From assembly GCF_051622035.1 (NCBI RefSeq), contig NC_135367.1, positions 14,312,501 to 14,376,500 of the forward strand: 64,000 bases of DNA, read 5' to 3'. How positions within the stretch are numbered: the stretch's first letter is position 1; each line of letters starts with the position of its first letter. The position numbers were made by a program, and so were the translations under genes. Below the pieces are notes generated by a model. It worked only from the letters and a program-made list of their open reading frames with translations, was not told the DNA's origin and did no database searches. Positions 24,401 through 36,668 of this stretch are shown here, in pieces. The stretch comes from Arctopsyche grandis (lineage: Eukaryota > Arthropoda > Insecta > Trichoptera > Hydropsychidae).

Positions 24401-27400
24401 CTGCACATAATTGCCTTCGAAACAAACTTTATAATATTGCTTTACCCATATAATACAACAGGGCATTCTTGAGAGATTGGTCGTATTACTTTAACCGAGA
24501 ATTCTTAACAATACTTTGCCGAAAGTTTCGCCTCTTTAAGAGTACAAACGTTAAATCTATGCAGATTTTCGAAAGACGCGTGCCCAGACTAACAAAGATA
24601 GGACCACGGGCCAAATTTACATCCGTATCACGAGGTGCAAATTTATTATACACTGCCAAAGGACGACAAACGTCAGGTGAAAAGGCGACGACGACAAGCC
24701 GAAAATGTAAAACGGAAATTGGAGAAAAGCCTTCCTTGCGTAACAGAGACGTGTACAATTGTACAGTCCGGTTGGCATCATCATCATCATCATTGTACAA
24801 AGGAGAGCGAAAACTTCACGCTCGCGGAGACAAGTACAGTGGATTCTTGACCTACATATGTACATAGGAGTCGACTCGGATAAAAAAAAACGCTTCAGAA
24901 CGAAAAGAAACTAACTAGGTTGGGATGAAAGACCTCGAGTGGTCGGAGTTTGAAGTGTAGTCGTGTCCTAGAGGCGTTCGTTCACGTGAATGGAAAATTG
25001 CTGTGCAGCAAAAAAAATGCTATACAAGAACCTTTGCACAATTAGAGCATAATCAACGAAAGTACTCGTTGGATAATGAATAGAGCTCTTTTTTCCGTTT
25101 TCTCGAATTCTCGAGGAAACAGAAAGTGGAGAAAATTCCATGAGAAGCGCTTGTTGAACTTTCCAAGAAGTATAGTGAATTATCTGAACGCTCTAATGAC
25201 GATGGAAATTCAGACAAGACCTAGCATAATATCAAAATAAAAACGATGCGGTATTCACACGTGTATTGGACGAAGTTTTCCACGAATCGGATGAATCTTT
25301 TTTATACAAAATAAAAAATAAAATTTAGTCCTTTGTACGCCAGCGACTCACCCGTGAGTCGCGCATTGACGTCTCGTGAGTCGCGTGGATTTATCTTCCG
25401 AAACGTACAATATTTAACGTCTTAAAATCTATGGACGAATTTGGTTTGATTTGAGTTTTTCAGGATACTTTTAACAAAAATACAACAAATTTTATTAGGG
25501 TTGCTACTTTATCAATTATAACGAGAAATTTGAAAATTCCATTGACTCTCGTGCACCATGACACGTGTCATGGTGTTTTTTTTTTTGCATGTTGAACTGA
25601 TTTCTAAATTGCTGGCAGGTAAAGATCAAATATTTCGCGAGTGGCAGTTAACTGGTTATAGTAATCAACGAAATAATTTTCATGATATTTAATTTTACGA
25701 TGTATAATAAATAATAATAACTTTTTATTCCAGACATATAAATAATAAAGCAGCATTTTATAATCAAATTGGCGAACCTCAAGACGTTGAATAATTTGAG
25801 ATTAGCAAGAGAGATATGAAAGGAGATGCCAATTTTTACAGGAAACTTTTCAATGAAAATCAAAAAAAAAAATTTGGCAAACTCTGATAAGAAGCGATCG
25901 ACCTAGAGTCACAAACCAGCAGCGGGACTCTAGTGGGACTCGAACCCGTGACCACTCTGCTCGACAGCATAATATGCTAACTACTAGTCCACGCCACTGG
26001 TTACTCTATAAATAGATCCGTCCGAGCAACTCGATCTGGGTTACTCGTAACGTGTCAACCCGGTATATAGCCGCAAAAAACAAAGACTTTGATACGCCTT
26101 GCGCTGAAATTCGTAACTGACTGTTGACTTTCGAAATCATTATATACAAATTAACTTTTTTCTTTTTATTAGTTTTGAAATATTAAAAAAATATAAGGTC
26201 TTCTTCGAAATAGAAAGTTATTACACACAAATGTATAATAAATATAAATAATGGAACAAAATGTGTTTGTATCTAAAAAAAAAAAAACAATTTTTCCCAC
26301 TTACATACCTCATTGCATTAGCATATGGAATAACACCAATAAAGCTATAATTAAATACACTCCATACGCTGACCCTCATATTTGTTTAAGACGATAGTAC
26401 TCGAGTCGGATGTAAACAGTTTCTCGTCATTAAACCATTATTAAGATAGCCAATAACACGATGATTTTAAGCTCAATTCAATGGAAACTAATATATGTAT
26501 GTAGTATATATGTATTTAAAATACATCAAGGCAATATTACCGGAAGAATAAACCGTGCAAAAAGATACGAAATTGAAAAAAAAAAACCACTCGATACTAT
26601 GTACTTTATTTTATTTAAAAAAAATAAAACATCTAAATTTTAAAAGCAACATTAAAATTGCGGCAAACTTGAGTTAGCGCGTAATCGAGCGGCTTAATCC
26701 GATTTGCGTCGCTTTGCTGCGAAATTGTGCGTCGTCGTTGTCGGTAAAGGGAAATAAAATTAAATTACGAATAATTAATTTTAAAAGACGCACGCGCCTC
26801 CCATGAACACAACGGGAGAAACTGGAAACATCCTATGGGAACGATTTAAAGCCCGTCGTCGCTTGCTTACTTACAACGGGGGTGGTGTCCGGAAATAAAA
26901 AATGGACAAGCATCCGGAGAACAATGCCCCAAGTCCACTTTGCCAACTGCTAAAACTAGGACTAAGTAAACCCCGAGTTCATTTGTTTACCCACTCGTTA
27001 ACACGCCGTGACTGCTTACTTCTTACCCTCGTCTCTGCTTGCTCTTGGCAAATTCAGACTCATTTGCAGCAAGGCAAGTCGGATTTGCTTCCTAATCTTC
27101 AGTACTATCTTAGATGCAGGAGGTTGAAATTAGTTAATTTAAGTTCAACGGAACGACGCTTGTTAAATCAAGAAACTAAAGATTAAAGATCACATTATAA
27201 TTTGATCTCAAATGTAAAGATATATATTAATATGTTTGTATATAATGAAAAGGCACATGCATTTGAAAGTGTATGGTTGGTTTCTCACCATAGAAAAAGC
27301 TTTGGGATATCGTAGCCTCGTAGCCCTTGTCTTATGCCGTTGATTGAAACCATCTTATACATGTGATATGTAGTACAAGTTTAATTTAAGAACAAAAAAA

Positions 27401-30400
27401 TAAGTAAGTTGGTAAATTTTATACTAAAATACACAAATCGTAGTATACAAAAGTAGCAGAAATCATCATTATATGTATGTAATATACATACATAAAAAGA
27501 TTTCTTCTCTTGATATTTGAACAAAAAGCAAAAAGCAGCTGTGAAGGGCGTTCTTTCTTGTCATTTTTAATGACGTGTATTTGATTGATAAGTAATTTAT
27601 TCAGCTTTTGATCGACAAAAATAACTAAATTGTCAGTAGACATTTCGAAATTATCAGTGAGTATTCTAAATGAGCAGTACGCTGTGATCAGTTCTCATAT
27701 ACTCAGTCATTAAACTAAATAATCAGTTATTAAACCGAAATGATCAGATAATAAAATGAAACGGTCGATGATTATTCTAAGATGATCAGTAATATCATTT
27801 AACAATGATCATTTCATTTTGACAGACAGAAAATCGTCAGTAATGCCATATCGCATTATGTCTCCTAGTATAAAAAATCCTGATTTTTAGCTGTACTAGT
27901 ATAAACGGACCTTCAATTGTAAATATAAATGGTTAGAAATACGGTAGAGATATGTATGTATGTAGGTAAGTTTTTTCATATTTTGAAACATTTTATATTA
28001 AGAACATTCAGCAGAAGTTATAAAGTCGATCACTCTGCAATTCAACCCAGAGTATGAATATATTTTTGTGTGGATGTAAATGTACCCCGAAAAGTGTAGA
28101 GAAAGAAACAAGTAAGTTTTAAAAACTCGTAATTCCCATGTCGGAGGATACCACTTGTCTTTTCAACTGTACGGATCGGTTTGCTCGGCTTTGCAAACTC
28201 CCATTTATTTCGCACCGCAAAAGTTTTCCTCGCGTCGACAGTGTGTTTTCTTTTGTCGGGGTTTTCCCTATCTTTTCACTTATTTTTCAAATCTACCTCG
28301 GAAAATTTTGTGTGTTGGCATATCGGCGGCTAAGTGACGGATCGATTTCGTAATTCGTCATCATCTGATCAATTTAGATAGAGGTCGATCGACGAACAAC
28401 CGCCGGAAACGAGATGAATGGTGGTTACGGCCTCGATGATCAGGAAACTGTGACTGTTGAATGGACTGAATCACGAATTTAACGATCCACTCTCGTTATT
28501 TATATTGGAATCACATCGTTGTTGTTGTTTTTTTTTTTTTTTTTGGGCAAGTATATACTAGGAAATTTATTCAGTTTAAAAGTCCGATGTAATTTGTCGC
28601 CTCGCTCTTAAAAAAAAAAAAGTATATACACTTTGACTAAGCGTGAAAATAAACACGTTTTCTAACAAGTTTTCCTTTCCGTTTTTAACCAACTACCACT
28701 TGAGCGTTCGTTATGCGGAATAAATTAACGAATTAGCATATTTAAACCTTTTTAAATATAAAAGCTCTCACGGCCTACCCCGTTTGATAAATTATTTGAG
28801 CTTCCCTTAACGGCAATGTATATAAGTGATTAAAAATTATTGTAATCATTGTCATTATAATCAGACCCAGAACATCCTTTTTTGGTCTAAGCATTAATAG
28901 CCAGCAGTATAGCTCGGTGGTTGCGTTAATGCTAACCACCGAAAGGTTACCGGGTTCAAGCCCCGGGTTGAATTCAACCGAAAAGAATTTATTCAGAAAT
29001 ATTTCTGTAGTGCTGCTGGTAAGACTTGGAAATTCGTGACTCCAATTTAAAAAAATACGACCGCGTACGGATCGAACACAGAACCGAAGCATATGCCATA
29101 AATCATGCGATGATATTCCATCGGGCACAACACTAGTTTGAATATAATTTCAAATTTATAATCTATACATTTATATAAGTACAAGTTAAATACGATTGGT
29201 GCAACCCTTAAATGCATAATAAGAATATGTATTTTTTTAATTAAATAAATATAATTGAATTTCAATATACATATGTACATATGAAGGACCTTACTTTGAT
29301 TGATCTAAAGGAATACCAATTGGAACGAATATAACTAGAATATCTGAAAACCGGTCTCATGTACATGTTCAGTCTTACAACTTGAGATAAACTCTACAAT
29401 GCATTCGCATTTGATTGATACTTAATTGCGACATTTGCATGGCGATTTAAGCAGGAAAGCTATGCTTTGAAATCTTAAAACTTTCTCAGTTGGATTTTAA
29501 AATTTGAGAGAAGCTTATAAAATAGGAGAAGCGATGAAAAGTTCAATATGATAAGCTGGAACTCTTGTGAGTGTAAGTATAAAATCGGTAATACATTTAG
29601 ATTAGAAGTAGTAATCAAACTTGTCGCTTACACCTACGCTTGTACAGAATTGCTCGTTAAGTATCGAACTTTACGATTTGACTGTAATAGAACATTCAAC
29701 CCAGGACATTGAACCAGTATCACTCTGGCATTGACAGACCACGATAATGAACTTTCTATGTACATATGTATATAAGAACAGTATACATATATCGTAAAGA
29801 AAAAACAGCGTATCGAACCTACCTTCATATACTCACAATAAACAGAATCATATAGGGACGAGGCAAGGAAGGAAAACACAAGGGGAGCGAAAATTGGATT
29901 AATAACCAATTTCTCGGGATATCGAGTCTTGTTTCGTCTCATAACCAAGAGCGAAAAGCGAGAGGGGTGTTAGGTAAAAAAAAAAAAGAAAACAGGGGAT
30001 TTGTCAAAGAAAAACGTAAAATGGAGGGGAAAAAATAAACTGAAAAGCGAGAGTAAATCTAAAAACAAAAAGAGATGAAGGGGAAGAGGAGTTGTAAATA
30101 AGGGCGGACGCAAAAACCGCCCACACAATATCATACAAAAACATGTAAATTCAAAGATATCATTTCTCATCTCGAAAGTTAACCGTATGGACTACAATTG
30201 TTCCAGAACTTTAAGCTGATGGATTATGGTCGACGGAAACTTATCCCCTAGCATAATATCACTGATATGATATTAAAAACCATCATTTGATGGTTGTACC
30301 TGCTGCTCGCACAGTTCTTTTTCGAATGGCTCCTATTCCAAGAGCTATTCGACTTCTCAATGAAATCGTTGCTGCTGTCCCTGAATGTGATATTTTCCAC

Positions 30401-33400
30401 CTTGGGGAGCGTAGATTATCGGATATTATCTTAACATATTTATCTGGTAACCTGCGCTCATCATTACTTTCTTAATTTGAATGTGATGAATGAGTGGAAT
30501 CTTAATCTACTCTCTTCCATTTGGGCCTCGCTGTGATTTTATTTTTTATTCATATTTTGTTTTATTTTATTTTACTTTTTCTTTCTCCTTTGTACATTTT
30601 TATATACTATTTTAATTTTGTTCAGTGTAAACAAAGAATGGGAATTATGGATTTTATTTTTAATTTTTACACTTTTGTTATTTTTTTTCTCTCTGAATGA
30701 TGTATTATTTTCCTTTTGTTACTTTTTTTTTATTATTTTATTTTACCATGTTTTCTGCTTTTGCTTTTTTCCTTTATTTACAGTTTACATGTTTTTATAT
30801 ATTTTTCAAATGTAGGCCATTGTGGCGCATTAGGTTCTTCCTGTAATGCCACAATGGTCCAAAACTAATAAATAAATAAATAAAAAAATGAGTCGAAAAA
30901 CATTCAACATGTCCAAATCGGAACTGAGACCATTCACAGAACCTTAAGCATTTTTTCTCAGTAAAATCGTATGGGCTACGACAGCTTCACAACTCGACAG
31001 CGTCATATCTCAGGGATTAGCGTAAAATGATAACAACTGAGGGGTCACTTGTTCGAGCCCTGATCTAGTATCGCTGGATGTATGCATGTATGTGACTCCA
31101 GTCGATCGTTTCATATCAGAGCCAATTTATCTGATTTCATTGTTGAAACGGTTCTTAACAAATTGGCCTCAATTGTCACCATTAACTGAATTTAATTTCA
31201 AATTTATAATAATATTAATATATGTATATATATAGTACATACGTACAAAGTTGACCATAGGCGTCACCTTGGGGCAATCCAGTAATGGAATCTTTAAAAT
31301 TTACCGACTACGAATTGAACGATCTCAGTAAGATCGACTTTTCTTGCCAACGAATAAAATTGTTAGTAATAAAAATAATAGAGATTTTCAAAATGTAAAA
31401 TATTAATGGAATTGAAAGCATTATTAAAAATTGACATTTCAACAAATGTATTGAATTATTGGTAATTAAATAAATATAGTAAAATAAAAAGTAAGTAAAT
31501 AGTGTAAGTTCTTGAATTGCATACACAAACAGATCAATTTAATAAAAAAAAGTATGAAACGGAGGAAACAATCGGTTTTGGCCACAACACATCAAAATAC
31601 ATGATCCAATGATTTTATTTATAATGTAATTTAAATTCATGATTTTTATAAACAAATTATTAAATTTCAACTTATAAGTGGATTTACTTCAATAAAATTG
31701 GAGACTCTAGTTGACACATACTATTTATTATCATGACGTAATACTATTTATTAATTTATTTAAGTTGGACCATTGTGGCATTACAGGAATCCCTAATGCA
31801 CCACAATTGTCGAATAAAATACAGAGAGATGAGAAAAATAAAAATATACACATATACACAAACAAAAATACATTTATACACAATCATAAAAAAATCTAAA
31901 GCATTATAATAATAGCAGATAAAATAAAAATTTCAAGTAATAAAATACAAAAACGTTTTTTAAGTCGTCTTTTTAACTTTGAATATGCTCGGATTACTAT
32001 TCGGTTGTGGTCACCAAATGTTAGAATGAGAGTCTCCTCATAGTATTTGGTAAACAAAACTTTATGACATATTACCCAAAATGTTTTTAGTTGTACTCAA
32101 AAAACAATTTTCATATCAAAAAGAAGTACCAGGGCGGCGACCTGGTCCGACTACACCACTGGGTATAACCATCAAATGACGATGTCTACCACACATAATA
32201 ATTAGGGACATAAAGTCTCAACTCCTTCAGCAACGACGGACATGACCTATTACCACATAGAATCTGGAGAACAAATCGAATAAATTTAAGAGAATAATAA
32301 AAATGGGTCAGAGTTGATTTTTTACGACCCCGACTCCGTTGGAAATGCTACGACTCCGCGACTCCAGTACTGGTTAATATAAAAATATTATAACACGCGT
32401 GATATACATATGTGATTGATTAATGCACTAAAGTTTTGCATGTTGCATACCGAACGAATATGTAGAGTAGTATTTCGACACACTAAGGTCGCATTATGCA
32501 TACAAAATGCATTAAAGTGGGTCTTTTCCATTTCGACTTTTTATTGGTTGATTGTTTTTGAATTATCCAATAGGCAGTAGAATTTCACTGAAAGATATTC
32601 TTCAGAGTGGAATAATAATAACGTGCGAAAATTTCTCATTGTATATAATAAGCGCATATTGTGCGAGGACATTCTCTCAATTGGGAACGTTGTCAGTTCC
32701 CGGGAAAATTCCCAAACTTTCCGCCGCATTTACCCTCGTTATTGCGCGCCTCTAATATAATATAGATTTTATTGTAAGCGACTTCCGGTCCGGAAGCGGA
32801 GTCGTCGTCGTCGTCTTCTTATTGCAATTACCACTCGACCGAGAAAAGTTTATTTTACTACGGGTAGGTAATATATGATTCGCTTGAGCTGAAAGATTAA
32901 TCCGAAATTTATTATTAAACGAAATCGTAACGAATGCGAAAGCTAAATAAATTGTTTTTAGGTATGTATATGCGTGCTCGCTGGCTGTAACCAATGCAAC
33001 GTTCCAATTTACAAAATCGATTTAATACTATCTAAACATTAATTTTTATGCTCATGACTATTTGTATTCCAGATTTTCATCCGACGTGAAAATAAATTTC
33101 TTGAATTATACAAATAATCGGTTTAAATTGAAGATACTATTATTACACATCCAATATGCACAGGAAGACAGACATGCGGACATTGCCAATATCAAACTGA
33201 AATGCGTCAAATGCCGCGAGATCCGAAGCGGAGTCTGTACGTAAGTTATTCTACGAAATATTTTACATAGTCTGTGAAGAATTTTCATAGTCTTGCGTAC
33301 ATTTTATATTGGATACACGGTTTAAATTTCCAGGGAATTTCCCGTAGATTGACGTTGGAAAAAGATACAAAGTAAGTGCACACAACGTTCAAGACCGTTT

Positions 33401-36400
33401 GATTGGTCTAATCTTTACAACCCCTAATAAACTTCGACTTAATTGCAAAAAACCTGAGACCGTTAGATGAAAGTACACTGAATTGAAAACCACGTTGGTT
33501 AAAATTTTAATAGTACTTGTAGTATACAATGTATACTTTAAACAAAAATAAATCGAATAATAACAATATATTGGATATGACGTATAAGAACTATCACCAT
33601 CTTAAGTAGAACAATCAGGACAAAAATTTTCAGAACTAATGCTTTATATGATTCTGCGAAACTGATTTTTTGTCCATCTTAGAAATTGTGGGTATTGACT
33701 TACAAAGTAAATATAAGTAAATATAAAAACGAAAGAGGGGACACATCCCTTACAAATGTTATAGCAAACGTATTAAATTTAAGGTTAGATTATTTCATTG
33801 ATTTCACTACGGAATAAAGTGCAATGACCTATTGGCAACCAATGTGACAATTTCACCTTTCAAGAAAGTAATTAATAAGTCACTACGAAAGGTGAAAAGG
33901 TTACGACGTTAAAAAAAGGACCAGGCATATTACACGCCCACGCCCTAATTGATTGTAAACGATCGGTCAACGGAGGGTTAAAACAGGGTCAATACACCGT
34001 GAAATATCCGAGAGAGCTGCCGAAAATTACTCACACAATTATATTGGATTAATTTCGTTTCTCAGAAATGCGGGTGGTTCTAATCTACAATTAGAGAAGA
34101 TGGGATGGGGAGGATATGTACATGAACATATGCATTATACATTATAAGTATATACATATATACATAATGTATATATTACACGCACACTGGTAATCCCATC
34201 ATTTCAATATTTAAATTAAAATTGTACATTGCGACTTGAAATAAAAAGGAAAAAAATCGAAGACTTCATTACGGATTCCGTTCGCACAGCCGAAAGCTTG
34301 TTTTTAGGAACAGGTTTCTATCGGACGTGAAAACGAAACGCGAATAAAAAGGGTGTGAACGATCCAAATGAATGTTAAAATGAAGTTATTATTTTCATTA
34401 GAAAGTGGTTGTAATTGAATTTGCTTTCGGTACGGTATTTTAAATCATCATCATCACGTATGATCTCGTCACGGACAACTCACATCAAAAAGTAAAGGCG
34501 ACTTGTTGAAAGTTACAGGTTCACTTAGAGATAACCTTACAGTATCAATTTATATTATAATGCTTTAAAATGCATGCTTGCAAGTGCAAGTAGTAGTAAA
34601 AACACAGAGAAAGGTACACAGTACGTGATTTTTTTAAATTATTTTGTGCACATGCAATAAAAACGTGGTTAGCCAAATCTGTACCGTCACGTCCTTCCGC
34701 AAACCTCACCCCTGGAGGTGTTTCGGTGATCCTTATATTGACATATGTTTGACAGCGATTCCCAAATTTGAAGAAATGTAGGAGAAACTTGTCGAAATAG
34801 TAAGATCGAACGAATTAATAATGACATGGGAATACGCTCATCACAGCTGGAGTCCACTTAGACAAGCCGTGCCGTACGGTTCAGTATGTCTGCGCCTTAA
34901 AGGTAAAGAAACACAGAGAGGTACGCGGTACGTGATTTTATTTTTTTAGATAATTATAAAAATTGTTTTTTTGGATGAATAAAAACCATTAGACGTACTG
35001 CGGTACGCAAAATTTGTACTTCGCAAGCCCAAAGTGTTTTGACAGTGATCAATAACGGTGATTCCCATATTTGAAGAAATGTAGGAAAAACTCGTCGAAA
35101 TAGTGAGATCGTACGAATCTATAATGACGTGAAGATACGCCTCTTACAGCTGGAGTTTACCTAGGCATCCCGTGCCGTACTTTTGAGTGTGTTCCCACCA
35201 TTACTTACATCTTATAAATAAATCTCAAAAACTTAAGCAATAAACTCAAGTTTAATTTTACCAAATATGGTGTTCCATGGAATATAATTTTGATATGAAA
35301 ATACTTGAAAAAGTAGGTGTTTTAAGTCCATGGCAACGAAGCCTAAGTCATCAAACGGAATTTAATTAAATTTTATATGAAAGACCCTTATCAATGCGAT
35401 GAAATCCTATTGTCGAGAACGTGGAATGAATTATGTGTGAATATCGTTATGCTCGTATCATGTAAAAATACAATTTTGTATTTTTTAATAAGTGTCATAT
35501 TGCTGTGTCGTCAAAGAAACTATTTTTATTGGCATTTTGAATGATAATTTCTTCAGTGCTTTTATATGTACAAACAAATAAGTCGAAATATTAATAACTA
35601 TCAAATTACTTATATACGAATTACTTATATATTACTTATATGTATACGAAGAGAAAATAAAAGTACGCGGATGAAAATAAAATTCAGAAAAACATTTGAA
35701 GGATGTGCTACGAAAAAAATTCCGAAATCGGAATTCTTTGAATGTGACTTTAGTAAATCACTCCAGAATTTAATTATAAACGAAGTGGTCTCACATTTGC
35801 CTGGTGATAAGGACAATAATCTATTTGATACTGAAAAAATAAATTCAATGTAAAAGAAATACGCTCAACCTGAAGCAAGTTATTCGAGGCAATGATATCA
35901 CTGAAGATCTCCTTTCACTAGGCCCATAAACTACCCCCGACCTTCACAAGCTTAAGACATATGTAAGTGAATAAAAAATTAACGGAGTATCCATTTAAAC
36001 TGATCCACCACTACTGATTCTCAAATATACTTGATAGCATTGTTCTACAAGTAATAAATTCCACTACTGCCTACTATCAAAGGGACCAAATTCTATATTG
36101 TGGTAGTTTCAAAAGAAAAAAATATTGCAGCTCAATTTATATTGTAAAAAAAAAATACGAGAACGCAAAGGAACCAAATGCTTTTGTCCTATTTTCAATT
36201 AAAACATAAAAGGTATCCCACTTGCATGCGAGTAAAATTCCCCTCTTTCGAGAGTATTATAAAAAGTATACATGTGTATACTATACAAAAGTATACAAAA
36301 GTATACTTTGAAGAACATTTTTTTTTTATTCTACATTTATTTTATTGTACATTTTTTTTATTCTACATATTCCATAATGATCAAAACACGTTTGAAAATA

Positions 36401-36668
36401 TACGCACGATGTAGCAGATCAGTCAAAAATCTCACTAAGGAGTTTTTACAACACTTTCTCAACAGTAACCGTGCAAAATTAGAAAGTGCACGTATATATA
36501 AAAATACAAAAAAAAGTGCAAATTGTACTACAAACCTTTCTTTGGATCCATGTTGAACTTTTTCCTGCCGATCGTCATCTGTTTGGGTTTATTGTTTTGT
36601 TTTCCTTCGTCGGTGCCCTCCAGCGACTCCAGCTCAGCTTCCACTTCTCCGAGTTCATCTTTCAATTG
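21329..36668 (-). CDS. steppke/cytohesin: Cytohesin (Sec7-PH Arf guanine-nucleotide exchange factor), 5' exon missing
   Basis: Seven exons (36668-36536, 23243-23045, 22813-22552, 22463-22345, 22239-22128, 21692-21562, 21476-21329) join in frame to 367 residues; the family is about 400, so about 30-40 N-terminal residues are not seen. Order: coiled-coil end ([16 protein letters not shown]), Sec7 domain (about 36-235) with GDYLGE holding the catalytic Glu83 and [14 protein letters not shown], then the PH domain (about 255-360) with [19 protein letters not shown], and a basic C-terminus (RKRKAQH). Cytohesins activate Arf GTPases at the plasma membrane when the PH domain binds phosphoinositides; Drosophila steppke acts in insulin/PI3K signalling and membrane ingression. 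The GG (not GGG) at the PH loop matches the mammalian diglycine form that prefers PIP3. The intron after the first exon is 13.3 kb. Confidence 0.95.
21562..21692 (-). CDS. steppke/cytohesin: Cytohesin exon: PH domain, second half
   Basis: 131 nt after atcaacag. It encodes [19 protein letters not shown], then [19 protein letters not shown]. The donor is gtatgt. Confidence 0.93.
22128..22239 (-). CDS. steppke/cytohesin: Cytohesin exon: PH domain, phosphoinositide-binding strand
   Basis: 112 nt after ttttcag. It encodes [20 protein letters not shown] and [16 protein letters not shown]. The Lys/Arg residues of KSWKRRW are those that contact inositol phosphates. The donor is gtaaga. Confidence 0.94.
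22345..22463 (-). CDS. steppke/cytohesin: Cytohesin exon: Sec7-PH linker and start of PH domain
   Basis: 119 nt after tttatag. It encodes [20 protein letters not shown] then [13 protein letters not shown]. The donor is gtgaga. The exon ends inside the GG-Arg loop where the di-/triglycine variation occurs in vertebrates. Confidence 0.94.
22552..22813 (-). CDS. steppke/cytohesin: Cytohesin exon: Sec7 C-terminal half
   Basis: 262 nt after ttttcag. It encodes [38 protein letters not shown] and [16 protein letters not shown]. The donor is gtatac. Confidence 0.95.
23045..23243 (-). CDS. steppke/cytohesin: Cytohesin exon: Sec7, catalytic glutamate
   Basis: 199 nt after attccag. It encodes [20 protein letters not shown], then [15 protein letters not shown] with the glutamic finger, and [17 protein letters not shown]. 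The donor is gtaatt. Confidence 0.95.
23669..23955 (+). mobile_element. MITE family M1, copy 1
   Basis: About 290 bp. It has the family's left end (GCAGACACACAAAGGTACACG), a middle with GAAACTTGTCGAAATAAT and AAGATCGTACGAATTAATGA, and a right end with CCATGCCGCAC. It is homologous to the copies at 34597, 34904, 38282 and 44370. The ends are diverged and there is no ORF. Confidence 0.6.
25554..25575. repeat. 22-bp perfect palindrome
   Basis: Both halves of CACCATGACAC/GTGTCATGGTG match exactly with no spacer. Another dyad, GCGACTCACCCGTGAGTCGC, lies about 210 bp to the left. They may be parts of a decayed TIR element. Confidence 0.8.
25870..26004 (-). mobile_element. tRNA-derived SINE, copy 3 (5' part only)
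   Basis: On the minus strand: head with GTGGACTAGTAGTTAGC and a consensus-like B box GGGTTCGAGTCCC, then the family core GTGACTCTAGGTCGATCG and TATCAGAGTTTGCC. It stops before the 3' stem-loop. Confidence 0.65.
28897..29050 (+). mobile_element. tRNA-derived SINE, copy 4 (5' part)
   Basis: Head TAGCCAGCAGTATAGCTCGG with B box GGGTTCAAGCCCC at about 28953, then a degenerate core ending near GTGACTCCAATTT. The 3' stem-loop is missing. Confidence 0.6.
30283..30895 (+). mobile_element. LINE family B, 5'-truncated copy with 3' end
   Basis: The last 60 or so codons of the reverse-transcriptase ORF (30287-30475; [13 protein letters not shown]...[12 protein letters not shown]) resemble the C-terminus of the LINE at 42041-44012 (RAIRLFN...LDVF). 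A T-rich 3' untranslated region follows, then the stem-loop at 30817-30857 (CCATTGTGG/CCACAATGG) and an (AATA)n-type tail. Typical 5' truncation of a non-LTR element. Confidence 0.7.
30985..31190 (+). mobile_element. tRNA-derived SINE, copy 5 (3' end degraded)
   Basis: Degenerate head with TCTCAGGGATTAGCG and TGTTCGAGCCC, then a well-kept core: GTGACTCCAGTCGATCG, TATCAGAG and CTGATTTCATTGTTGAAACG. No stem-loop is recognisable downstream. Confidence 0.6.
31750..32090 (-). mobile_element. LINE family B, short 3' fragment
   Basis: The minus-strand stem-loop (31770-31809; CAATTGTGG/CCACAATGG, one mismatch) is followed by an (AAAT)-type tail at 31745-31765. Upstream, up to about 32090, is a degenerate remnant that may be the ORF C-terminus. 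Its upstream limit is uncertain. Confidence 0.55.
34597..34899 (+). mobile_element. MITE family M1, copy 2
   Basis: Left end TAAAAACACAGAGAAAGG, right end GTATGTCTGCGCCTTA. The body shares AGGAGAAACTTGTCGAAATA and the GTACG-rich subterminal parts with other copies. It lies 4 bp from copy 3 in the same orientation. Confidence 0.7.
34904..35206 (+). mobile_element. MITE family M1, copy 3 (tandem to copy 2)
   Basis: Starts TAAAGAAACACAGAGAGG and ends near GTGTGTTCCCACCATTA. Same family body, with GTCGAAATAGTGAGATCGTA. The head-to-tail arrangement with copy 2 suggests insertion beside an existing copy or duplication. Confidence 0.65.
36536..36668 (-). CDS. steppke/cytohesin: Cytohesin exon: coiled coil and start of Sec7
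   Basis: 133 nt (44 codons plus G), acceptor ttttcag, donor gtttgt. It encodes the end of the coiled coil, an Asn/Lys-rich linker and the family signature [11 protein letters not shown]. The phase matches the exon 13.3 kb away exactly (G|GC). The coiled-coil start should be in an exon to the right that I could not identify. Confidence 0.92.

Larger units (their letters stand above)
23244..36535. other. 13.3-kb intron of cytohesin, rich in mobile DNA
   Basis: It contains a MITE copy (23669-23955), three SINE copies, two LINE 3' fragments and two adjacent MITE copies (34597-35206). Somewhat GC- and CpG-richer islands without recognised genes lie near 24470-24890, 26640-27190, 28130-28480, 32690-32830 and 33160-33245; these could be regulatory or undetected exons. 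A degenerate ATCAGT-rich tandem array lies at about 27625-27850. The rest is AT-rich and featureless to me. Confidence 0.6.

Noticed and set aside
24197..24466. Minus-strand 89-codon frame with coding-like stretch ([20 protein letters not shown])
   Set aside because: Composition is suggestive of an exon, but there is no recognisable family, and no convincing splice sites join it to cytohesin or another gene.
24469..24867. Plus-strand 132-codon frame
   Set aside because: No known domain, and an overlapping minus-strand frame is equally open; likely a GC-richer non-coding stretch.
26902..27186. Plus-strand 94-codon frame in a GC-richer stretch
   Set aside because: No recognisable domain or splice partners; the CpG-richer DNA may simply be regulatory or unique intron.
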